A stretch of DNA of 64,000 nt from Chrysemys picta bellii (Eukaryota > Chordata > Testudines > Emydidae), in NCBI RefSeq assembly GCF_011386835.1, contig NC_088795.1, positions 99,694,434-99,758,433 of the forward strand. The letters run 5' to 3'. A program made the translations under genes and the position numbers. Of the stretch, positions 25,101 to 37,100 are shown in pieces. The stretch's first letter is position 1; each line of letters opens with the position of its first letter. Below the pieces are notes generated by a model that was given only the letters and a program-made list of their open reading frames with translations, was not told the DNA's origin and searched no databases.

Positions 25101-28100
25101 CTGCTATCCTATCTGACTCTTTATTGGCATATTGGTATAACGGCAATCAGAAAGGAGCCTCAGAAAGCAGAAATGACTTAATCAATGAAGTATTGTTCTT
25201 AACTATGGAGATAGTACTATTAGGTATACACAATAGTAGCGTGGATCCCAGCACATGTAAGGATACCTGCCAATTAAATGGCTGATAAAGCATTGAAAAA
25301 TGCCCTACAAAATGAGGAGGTTGATATAAAGAACCCTCTAAGAACACAAGACTTAAAGTTTGGCTAAGAAAAAAATTAAGGAGGAATGGCAAAAAATAGA
25401 AAGAGAAAAATGGACGAAGGTTGTTTGAAATATCTCCTGAACTTGAGGATCATGTTATACTTTACAGCTATGATAGAAGAAGCAAAGTAACTATATTTAG
25501 AGTTCTGACCAGTCACTATGACCTGAATGGCTATTTATATCTATTAAACATGCACAAACATGGATTCTGCAAAGCATGCAAAGATTAAAAAAAAACAGTT
25601 CCGCATCTGATATGGCAATGCAGGGCGAGTTATACAGAAAGAAAGATTTCTTTATGAAGAACTGAGATGCCTCAAGGTGAAAGAACATAGTCTGAGAGGA
25701 TTGGTGAGAGTACTGGCAAAGTGGTGTAGCATTAAATAAGCATTACTGCGCTTTTTTAAGGATACCAGGCAGAGTCAGAGGATATAGATTTGATTATGTG
25801 AAAACACTGGTAGGTGATTGTCATAGCCTCACATTCTGAGGCTACTGCACCATAAAATGATAAGAAAAGAAAGATAAATGGGGGCAGACAAGATAGGAGA
25901 ACAGACTGAACCTAAAAACTCCGGTACAAGAATGATGCAGAATTCCTTGCTGCAAGGAAGGGCTAGCAGCTGGGAAGCGAATAGTAGGAAGTGGTCCAGG
26001 GAGATGGCCTCAAGGCACTCCAGGGCAGGGCAGTCCTTACCCATATGCAAACTACGCAGCTGCGTAGGGCACCAGGAAATTTGGGGCCTCGGGGTGAGGA
26101 TGAGCCACTTGCAGGGGTCCAGAGATGGGTTGAAAACCCTTCCCGTTGTGAGGAAATGGAACTCTATATTTTTGTCTGGACAGAAGGGGACAAACTAAAT
26201 CAGTGACCTAGCCAGAGGGCTGAGTCACCACCCATCAAAAGGTGGGTTCATACAGTATTGGAGTAGTTGCCGGCTAAGTTCCCTCTAAGCTGAACTGCTG
26301 TGCAGCTTGCCTATTAAGCCCCGCGCAGGGGCTCAGGGCTGCAGCGGGGAGAGATGCCTCTTCCCGCTGGACCTAGCACAGACCTGCAGCGGTGGGGAGA
26401 GGCGCCCCTCCTTGCTGGCCCCAGCGCAGACCTGCCCTGGACTTGCCGCAGCCAGGGGAGAGGAGCCCCTTCCTTGGCCCAGCCCACCCCCGTCAGAGCT
26501 GCCGCGGCCAGGGAGAGCCGCCTCTCCCTCGCCCTAGTTGCTGCAGTGAAAGAGGGTTGGGGGGAGTCCTCTCTCTCCATAGCAGCCCTGGGGCAGCCTG
26601 CACCCCAAAACCCTCATATCCTCGGCCCTCCCTCAAGCCACTCCCCCCAGCCCTCTGCCCCAGCCCTGAGACCCCTCCTGCACACCAAACCCCTCATCCC
26701 TGGCCCCACCCCAGACCCTGCACCCCCAGCCAGAGCCCTCATCCCCCCACACCCTAACTTTCTGCCCCAGCTCTGAGCCCCCTCCCACACACCAAGCCCC
26801 TTGGCCCTACCCCTACCACATGAATTTTGTTATGTGCACCAATATGAAGGTGATGTGTCACACATCACCTCCACACATCACCTTCATATTGGTGCACATA
26901 AAATTCATTCTGCACATGGACATAAAAAATTAGAGGGAACACTGGTTCTCGGCGAGGGGCACTGGAAATGTGGAAGTGGAGTGACCTAGCCACTAGGCAA
27001 TGCCACTGGTAAGTCCAGCCCCACATCACACGTACATATGTACAAAGTACTATTGTTATTAACTGTTGTATGTAGCAAAAATAACTGTTGTTTACAGTAT
27101 ATTAAGCTTACCTTAAGAACGGACTCTGTGATACCCCAGGAGAAGTCACAGGGAAATTGACTTTGCAAATCTGCAGTAGACTCTTTCAGAAAGAAGCCAT
27201 TTTTTTGAATTATTTCCTTGTAATACAGTGCAGATGACTTTGGAATCCTTTCTTTCTGTTTACTGTTGAAATCTACATAAAATAATCCACGTCTAGTGCT
27301 GTAGGCATGTTGCCATTCAAAGCCATCAAGGAGAGACCAGGCTGTGTAACCAAACACATTTATTCTGTCGTATTTAATAGCTGCATAGGAGAAATAAATA
27401 AAAATGTGTTGTATGTTAAAATATTCATTAAAAAAATGCAGTGTGATTTACAGTATGAGCATGCATTATAACAAAGTAAAGAGAGTGCTGTGTATTATGA
27501 AACTGCCTATTTCTCATCACTCAGATCCACCAACTTCTTGAGTTCCTTGGGGGTGCTTGACCCCCGCTCCGTCCCGGGGCCCGCCCCCACTCCACCCCAT
27601 CACCCAAACTCCCACCCCAGCCCCACCTCTTCCTGCCCCTGCTCCACTCCCGCCCAACCTCTCCCCACCCATTCTGCCCCCTCACTCTACCTCTACCTCT
27701 TCCTGCCCCTACTCCTTCCCTTCCCTCCCCAGTGTCTCCTGCACGCCACTGAACAGCTGATCACCAGCAGGCAGGAGGCGCTGGGAGTAGGGGAAGGAGC
27801 TGATTGGCGGGGCCTGCCAGTGGGTGGGAGAGTTGTGGCGGGAGGAGCTGATCTGAAGGGCACCCACTATTTTTTTCCGTAGGTGATCCAGCCCCGGAGC
27901 ACCCATGAATTCGGCACCTATGTGATCACTCATGAAGTATGTGCCCATTCTAACAAGTAGCAAAACGATGGCAACATATACATGCTGTTAAATATCTTAC
28001 CTTTTTTCCCCCACTATCAAAGCAATTAGAAAAATATTTTTAAGAAACTAAGGGTATGTCTGCACTAGAAAAGCTACAGCGGCACAACTGCAGTGCTGCA

Positions 28101-31100
28101 GCTGTGCTGCTATAGTACAGACACTTACTACAGCAACAGAGGGGTTTCTTCCATCACTGTAGTAAAATCCACCTCTCTGAGAGGTGATAGCTAGGTCAAT
28201 GGAAGAATTCTGTCAACCTAGCAGTGTCTACAACAGGTAGGGTGACCAGATGTCCCGATTTTATAGGGACAGTCCCGATATTTGGGGCTTTTTCTTATAT
28301 AGGCTCCTATTGTGAAAGAAGCTAGATAGATAATTCACAGAATAACAGCACATGCAGTAGCAGTACAGGTTTCTTCACACCATTTTACTGTGCTTCTGAG
28401 TGGAGGCACTACAGATATTAGTGAGAGAGCATTTCAGTGTACAGTCTCATTGAGTCCTGGGCCTTCCTGCTACATCTGACAAAAAGATTGCCAGTTAGTT
28501 CCAAATGTGTACTTCTAAGGGAATTCTGCACCCAAAAATATAAAAATTTGGCACACAATATTTTAAGAAGAAGAACAGGAGTACTTGTGGCACCTTAGAG
28601 ACTAACAAATTTATTAGAGCATAAGCTTTCGTGGACTACAGCCCACTTCTTCGGATGCATATAGAATGCATATATGCATATTTTAAGATTTTTCAAATTT
28701 ATGCAAATTTTATTTGTCAGTAAATAAATGTGGAGGCACCAGCACGGCAGTGGGGAGCATAGGCCACTTGCTGACTGGAGGTGGGAGATCATCCTACAGG
28801 CCCTCCTCTCGCCCCCGGGATAGGACTCGGTGGTAAGGCTGCAACCAATCCTGACACAAAGCAAGGGCTGGGCCTGCCCCAGAAACACTCCAGAGCCCAA
28901 TGGGGAAACAAAGAAATCTGCAGGAGACATGAATTCTGCACTCGCACAGTGGCGTAGAATTCCCCCAGGAGTAAATGTGGGGGTGATTTCTCTGATGTGG
29001 TCACTAACCTACTGGGAATGGCATGGATACCTCCAGACTAATTTTTCATAGGACACCATACAGCCATCAGATGGGAATGACATCTGTCACTACCAACCTG
29101 GGCTAGATTACAACTGGCAACCTGGAAGAAAAGCTCTGTACTCCATTACTAGTTATTTTAGCCTCGCAGTCTACATGTTCTCATTAGTAAATAACACACA
29201 AGAACATCATGTATTAATATAAGGATTGGCTGCAAAATAAGGGGTGAAATGATGACCATTGAAATCAATGTGAGTTTTGGCAATGACTCCAGGGGAGCCA
29301 GGATTTCATCCAAGGTCTGTAAAGGGGAAGCAAAGCCATGAAAGTCAGGAATTTCAAAATAAAGGCAGGTATTCCATCCTTATCCAACACTACGTTTTGC
29401 TCATTTTCTTAGACCAGCATTACACACAGTCTCAACTTTAGTTTGATATTGGTGTCCTTTTGTGACATTGTTTCACAACTTTAAGATTAAGAGATTTTTT
29501 TCCCTGCATGTTGTTATTAATTTGTATTACTCTGGCACCTACGAGCCCCAGTCATGCACCAGTACTGCACTGCGCTATGCACTGTACAAACACAAAACAA
29601 AAATATAGATTGGATTAGGTATAAAACAAGACACAGTTGATCACATACACTGGAGTACAAGGAAATAAAGAGACAAAACTGGTCAACATAATAGGCAGCT
29701 TCAGCGTAGACATCATGGTGAAAGAAAATAATGAGGTAGCTTTGTAGAGATTTACAGGGAGCTTCTCCCAAACGTGAGGGACATCATGGAAGAAAGCACA
29801 AAGGTGGTTGTTTGAAAATGTAACAAGTGAGTGAGGGAAGCTGGCATCATTGGCCAAGCTGAGATGGGAGTCAACATCTTGATAGTGAATGAGAGATGAT
29901 AGGTAAGGGGAGATGTGAAGGGCGTTGAAAGTAAAGACAAATAGCTTATGTTTGAATGCCACAAAGAAGGGGGAGCCAGTGAAAGCATCTAAAGACAGGG
30001 GTAGGAGAGGCAAAGTGATGGACTAGGAAAATTATTTTTGCAGCTGCATTCTGAATGGATATGAGTTGGGCAAGACTGCATTTGGCAAGGCCAGAAAGAA
30101 GGCTGTTGCAATAATCAAGATGATGAGAGCCTGGAGAAGAATTTTAGCTGTGTGGATGGATAGGAAAGGTCATATCACAGAGATGTTATGAAGGAAGAAT
30201 CAGCAAAATGTAGATACAACCTGGATGTGAGGACCTAGAGAAATCCAAGTTGAAGGGGATGACCAAGTTACAGGCCTCAGTGACAGACAGGATGGTATTG
30301 CCTACAGTGATTGAGGAAAGAGAGCGGAAGGAAGGGTTGGTGAGCGGGGGAGAGGGCAGATTAAGAGCTCTGATTTAGTCACGTTGAGCTTTAGCTGACA
30401 GCTAGACATCCACGAGGAGATGTCAGAGACAGGCTGAGATTTTAGTTTTGACAGAAAGAGTCAGGATTGAAGTAGAGGTAGATTTATGAGTTGTCAGCAT
30501 AAAGATGGTAGTTGAATTTGTGTTTGGATGAGATTACACAGAAATAAGATGTAGAGAGGAAAGAGAAGGGGACCAAGAACAGAACCTTGTGGAACCCTGA
30601 GATGGTGTGTCCACTCCACAAAACTCGGAGTAGCTTAATGTGGGCCAGAAGGGGTCAATTAGTTTTATATGCTGCACCTGGAGGGGAAATAGGGATTGAT
30701 AAGGCCTAATGGCAGATGAAGCCCCTTTGGGGGAAGAATTTGAGTCTGGAAGTGAAAGCAAGAAGAGGAGACAAGTGGAGGCAAGTGAAGCATAGAAAGA
30801 ATCAACATCAATCGACACATCACACTTAATTAGTTTTCCCATCACTCAACCAAAAGGCCATTAAGGAACACCTCATTCCTCTTCTCACATCCTCATCCTA
30901 CCACCTGGGACTTATTTAATTATTTAGTTTCATTTGCCTCTTATTTCTCTTTATTGATTCTTTATCTTTAGTAAGTACCTGACAATCAACTTATATTGGA
31001 AACATAAGGTTTGTTAAAGGTGATTTACGAACAGATTTAAGCAGAAAAAATATAAAGCATCAATTTTCTAGACATGCTATGCATATAGCACAGCACTGTC

Positions 31101-34100
31101 TAGGCATGTGTCTATATTGGGAAAAATCAAAGCTGTAAACTTTACTGGTACAGCTCTGACAGTGGTAGAAGATGTAGCGGAAACAAGACTCAGGCATTTT
31201 TATCATGCAGTTGCGGTGTTAGGCTTCAGCCAAAGGGACAACGTGTGATATCCCTCTTGCTTCATTGACAGGCTTGCCACATACTACCAAATGCTGCATT
31301 CCCCACTGTGTCCTGGTACACTATATATTAGCCAAAAGCAACAGAAGATCCTGTGGCACCTTTAAGACTAACAGAAGTATTGGAGCATAAGCTTTCGTGG
31401 GTGAATGCCCACTTCATCAGACGCCAGTTCTCTTGCAATGACGTCTTATATGCAGCATGTATTTTAGTGATTCAAAACATTTTAATTATCTTAGGTTGAA
31501 AAATGAAGGGGCACTACATTACTAAAGAAATAAGGTCAAATTCTAATTTCACTTACTTCAGAGGTCCAGTTTCCTTGAACCAGCAGGTATAAAGTATTAT
31601 CCAGCTTCTTGTATTATGCTGCCATAAGCAGTTATCCCATTACATACTATTGGCTTATATGGGTGCTAATTTTGGGTAAAAATTATCCAGTCTGATCTAC
31701 CATAGAATAAGTCTTTCATATTATCTCTTGAAACCATAATATATCAGTAAAATACGTATGTGTTCCAGGTGTTATTCACAGTTAGGCAAAAGAGGAGTGT
31801 ACCTCACAATGAGGCTGTTGTTAAGGAGGCCATTTTATATTCTGAAGTCAAGGTGAGGCACCTTGTATAAACAAACAATTCTCCCCTCTCCCCTCACAAT
31901 TCCTCAGAACTGGCTATTGTCTGAACATTACCAAGTACTTCTGAAAAGCAGCTCTACAAACTATTCCCATCGCCAGCTCTTCACAGTGAAACCTTTGTAA
32001 ATGAACACAATCTAGTTCTGCTTACTTGTTTGACCGTGTGTAGACATCCTTCAAAATTTCAGCATAATCACTTGTTTTACTCTAAAGGTTTGCATCTGGA
32101 CTTTATTTTATTTTTAAATGTCTAAAGACATCAAAAAAGCAACAAAGAGTCCTGTGGCACCTTATAGACTAACAGATGTATTGGAGCATAAGCTTTCGTG
32201 GGTGAATACCCACTTCGTCAGACGCATAGGACATCAAGTTACTGGACTAACTTACAAATTTATTGTGCACTTATCAGTTACAGATTAGAAAAGTGTGTGA
32301 AACCTGAAATATTTCCCCCCCCTAAACCTAATAAACAAATGGATTTAAATTAAATTACAAAATAAAATTTGTTTGCAGACTGAGAACTTGGCTGCTAACA
32401 GTGTCTTTCATTGGATAGAGGTCTGTAGTGTTGTTTGGCACCATATGCAAATAAAATAGTCTCCCTCACAAATCAGTGTCTATATCAGTTTGTTTCTAGA
32501 AGGATGTCACAAGTACAAGATTATGTACTATGAAATCTGTCGATGGAAGTAATCGTAATGTCAAATTCAGCCATACAAAATTCACTACAAGATCTAGTAG
32601 AACAGGAATGTGGCTGAGAGTGAAATATGTTTTGTTCAAACAAGTTTCTTTTGTGATTAGTAATTTATGACAAGCAAATTGTGGATTTTTTAAAACAGAG
32701 GCAACATCTCAAAGTCCAGATCTGCACCTGAACTTTGGTACTGTATCTACATGGTACCTATAATAGCTTGAACCACAATGCTGGAGTTTAACATTCTCAA
32801 ATGTTATGAAAGTTGGGATCTGGATGCACATTTGAACTTTATGATTTGGGGCCATCTTTAAGTTTAATATAGCTGAAAGTTTACCCCAGTATCAAAATTT
32901 ATCTTTAAAACCATTCTTTCTTTCTTTCCCCCATGGAATAACACACAATATGTCTTGAACTTTAAAGACTTAGCAAGTTAGCTGCCATACGTTACCGCTA
33001 GCACTCCTTCTATGGAAAGGTAAATTCTTGGGTCTGAGTCATTCCATGTTTTTAATGTGGCATGTCACATGCTAAAACAATAGCCAACACAGAGGAATCT
33101 GTCTGCAAAAATCTGTGCTACTGTTGCTTATCACAACCAATAGGTGTCACTAACAGAATGAGGAAAAATAGAAAACTGTGTGTGGGGCAGGGGAAACAAA
33201 TGTTGAATTTGTAGAGGGATTAAGTATTATTATAATTATTTACATGTAATACAAAATGCAAACTTTTAACCTTCAAAACGTTTTCCACTACTTAGGACTT
33301 ATAAAGGGACACTATCAAGATGAAAATTGTGCATTTAAAATAATAATTTCCGTGTTACATGTTAGAGCTAAAGAATCATTACCATTCTGCCATTTATTTA
33401 CTTTTTGCATTTTTCTAAGTTTAGATAATGAACCTAGACTTGTCAATTTAACTTTTGCTAGTAGGCATTTTACTGTTTGCTTGTCATGTAGTCAGGGCTG
33501 GCTCTAGGATTTTTGCCGCCCAAAGCAAAAACAATTTTGGCCGCCCCACCCCGGTTCTTTAATTACCCCACCCCCGGCCCTGCCTCAACTCCGCCCCTTC
33601 CCCAAACCCCCAGCCCTGCCTCCTCCCCCCAGGCTCTCAAGCCTAGGAGGGAGGGAGGGGGAGAAGCGGCGCCCGCGCTGCAGCCACTCGGAGTCTCCCC
33701 CCCTCCCAGGTTTGAGAGCCTGGGAGGGAGGGGGAGACTCCGAGTGGCCGCGGCGTGGGCACCGCTTCTCCCCCTCCCTCCCAGGCTCCCAAGCCTGGGA
33801 CGGAGTGGGAGCAGCGGCGCGCGAAACGGCCGCTTGGGATCTCCCCCTCCCTCCCAGGTTTGAGAGCCTGGGAGGTAGGGGGAGACTCCGAGTTGCTGCG
33901 GCGCGGGCGCCGCTTCTCCCCCTCCCTCCCAGGCTCCCAAGCCTGGGAGGGAAGGGGAGCAGTGGCGCGCGAAATGGCCCCTCGGGATCTCCCCCTCCCT
34001 CCCAGGTTTGAGAGCCTGGGACGGAGGGGGAGACCCCGAGCCGCCGCAGCGCGCGAAACAGCTGATTCGCGCGCCGCTGCTCCCCCTCCCTCCCAGGCTT

Positions 34101-37100
34101 GAGAGCCTGGGAGGGAGGGCGAGTAGCGGCGCGCGAAACAGCTGTTTCGCACGCCGTGGCAGCAGCAGCGGAGGTGAGCTAGGGCGGCCGGGGCACATTT
34201 TTAGGGGCGGCATTCTGGCGCCGGCCATGCCGCCCCTAAAAATGTGCCGCCCCAAGCACCAACTTGTTTTGCTGGTGCCTAGAGCCGGCCCTGCATGTAG
34301 TAACATTTCCAATGGTACAGGGTAACATGTAAAATAAAAATAACAGGAGTACTTGTGGCACCTTAGAGACTAACAAATGTATCTGAGCATAAGCTTTCGT
34401 GGCTACAGCCCACTTCATCGGATGCATGTAGTGGAAAATACAGCAGGAAGATACATATATACACAGAGAACATGAAACAGTGGGTGTTACTATATACACT
34501 CTACTTATAGTGTGTATAGTAACACCCATTGTTTCATGTTCTCTGTGTGTGTATATATATATCTTCCTGCTGTATTTTCCACTACATGTATCCGAAGAAG
34601 TGGGCTGTAGCCCACGAAAACTTATGCTCAGATACATTTGTTAGTCTCTAAGGTGCCACAAGTACGCCTGTTCTTTTTGCGGATACAGACTAACACGGCT
34701 GCTACTCTGATACCTGTCAAAATAAAAATAGACACTGTTTGAGTTGAAAGAAATGTAACAAAGAAGACTTCCTACTCAGATTGTTTTGTAAAGTGTTCTT
34801 TAAACCAAGCCTAAACGTTGGGCCTATGCTCTTTATGGCAGGGAGCATCTTCTGTTCTGTGGTTGTACGACACTGAGCACAATGGGCCCCAGGCCCATGA
34901 CTTGGTGCTACTGCAATACAAATAATTACTAACAATACACTTAGTCAACAGTATCTCCTTTAAAGAAACACTGAATGTTTTAAAAGTACTGAATTTGTAT
35001 ACAAACCTTGTAAAACCTTATTAATGAAGTTCTTCATCATGTAGATGGCTGTGGTGTCTTCTGTTTTCACATGGCTGTCAGTGAACCAACCATTCTCTGC
35101 AATCAGGATTCTGGGATTGGTGTATTCCAATTTAATCCAATTCAGTACTTCCCTCAAATTGAGTGACAAATTTTGTCCCATTTTAGCTAGTGTGTTTGGG
35201 GGTTTAAAATTATTAGGACCAAAGGAAAATGCAAAGAAGTCAGCTGTTCCTTTTATATAGTTTTTCTCAGCCTCAGTAAAATTGGGCAGAAAATAATATA
35301 ATTTATTTTTCAGTTCTTCTGGGTAATCCCCATTCCCATGAATGGGCTTGGCAAACCATCCTAGCACTCTCTCCATGGACTGCTGACACTTATTAATGTC
35401 CAAAGTATCATCTGATTTGTTAGGTTCAATCCAGTGGGATCCCAAGGTTATTGACAAAAACCCCTTCTGATATGGCCGAAAGCGTGTGTTGTAGTTATGC
35501 CAAACTTTTGCATGAGCCTAATGAGAAAAAGAAACAAACAAAACACACCATTAAATTTTGATTCTCTAAAAGTCATAAGGCATTTATGTAATAATGTGAT
35601 TTACAGTGGTCTCTTAGCAACATTAATGAACAGCATAGGTACAGACAGGTAAATTCATTATACTGTTGGAGTATGGTCACTAATCTCAATAATTACTGAT
35701 ATATTTAAAATCTCAAAATTAATGTGTCTTTCTCCTTAGCAAAGGTTACACAAGTTAGGCGTCTCATATTGATTTTCATGAGACAGCATTATCTGACTAC
35801 TATCCTATCAACCTGAGGGATACCTGGGTTTGCTGGGCACACAAACCTGTGTGCTCCTCTTGGGATACACTTCAACTGGTCTACTTCACTTAATTGGGCA
35901 ACAACTCTGTGTATAAGTGCTCACTGATAGGGGGTAAGTTTTGCTCAGTGTATAAACCTTAATAATTAGAGAAAGGCCCAAGCTGAAAAGTTTGGACTCA
36001 GATTTCAACTTTCCCAAAGTTTGGAGGATTTTTGATCCAGGATTTTGGTTCATGCCCATCCCTGCTTTAAGTTTCTGTAATCACAACTTATCTGACAATG
36101 CATGAGGCAAAACACAATGCAATTTTTTCCTCATGCATGTTGGCTCTGCAGTACTGAAAGTAATATCATATTGGTTTTACTAGTAAAATAACAAGATATG
36201 GCTCAGAAGATACATAGGTAGCACTCACAATGGACCAAATACATACTAGCTCTCACAATGGACCAATTATTAAAGTCAGTAGGAGTTTTACTAATGACTT
36301 CAATGGCAATCAAATGGCACACTGGGCCAAACCTTAAGTCAATTTTCTGAACGTGATCACATTTGAAAGATGCGTATTATGCAGCACATACTAGGATGAT
36401 CTTAATATGCCATGACAACTCATTCCATGTTCATCATTTAAATAACATATGAATATAATCAAACGTTGTCTATGATCTATGTATGAAAAACCATATATAA
36501 GACCTTAGTCCCCATCTCACTCAGATAATACTATGAAAATTATTCAGACAAACAGAGTTTTGGATAAAGGAGGGTCTTTCCAATGGATTTGACATACATG
36601 AAGGCATTTGACCTCTACTCAGATAAAGGAGTTTGCCAGATAATTGAGTTTACTTTGTTTCTCAAGTGTGGATCTTTACTTTGGGCTGAAAAAAACTGCA
36701 CTGTTTACACGCAGAGAAAATACTGACAGATGTGAAACACTTATAGTTCTGAGTTACACCAGCATAATTGGCAAGCAAAATAATGCTGCTTAGAAACAAA
36801 GTAATTTTAGATAAACAATGTCAGACATTTGACACTTATTTTGGAACAAAAGACACTGCTAGACTCAAAGTGAGTGGTATGAGAGTCAAATACATGCTTG
36901 GGTAAATTAAAGAACACTGGAGAAAATAGTTTAGTGAAATCTTGTATATCAGCTGTTTTATGGTTGTCCAAGGCCACCATCTCTCTATCATAACATTGAT
37001 ACAAGGTCTATCTTTAGAAACACTGATCAAACTTAACATTAATCTTTGAAATGCAGAATCTGTAGCTAAATGGGGAAGTCAGCAAAATGGTATTCAGGAG

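Larger units (their letters stand above)
23246..27111 (-). other. KLB: KLB intron 3
   Basis: 3.9 kb. Holds MIR-type SINEs (23440-23645, 24170-24395), a GC-rich repeat block (24396-24900), a LINE fragment with RNase H (about 24940-25790) and an inverted-end element (26278-26940). Intervening sequence looks unique; no host exon. Confidence 0.85.
27381..35006 (-). other. KLB: KLB intron 2
   Basis: 7.6 kb. Contains a GC-rich hAT-like element (27549-27905), a MITE (28052-28237), several PLE tails (28558-28687, 31325-31432, 32127-32237, 34331-34730), an L2 LINE fragment (29515-30600), and a hAT with internal tandem repeats (33485-34301). The remainder (about 30850-31320 and 32240-33480) shows no recognisable feature. 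Confidence 0.85.

Noticed and set aside
33620..34160. CRISPR-like regular repeats
   Set aside because: Vertebrate DNA; the periodicity is a tandem array in a transposon with no unique spacers.
33563..34312. Longest non-exonic ORF (249 codons, - strand)
   Set aside because: Entirely inside the GC-rich tandem dyads of a hAT element; Pro/Gly/Arg-rich in every frame and open on both strands.
34586..34632. A fully intact hammerhead ribozyme
   Set aside because: Helix I pairs well here but the core U4 is C and one A is unpaired, so only a degraded relative is claimed.
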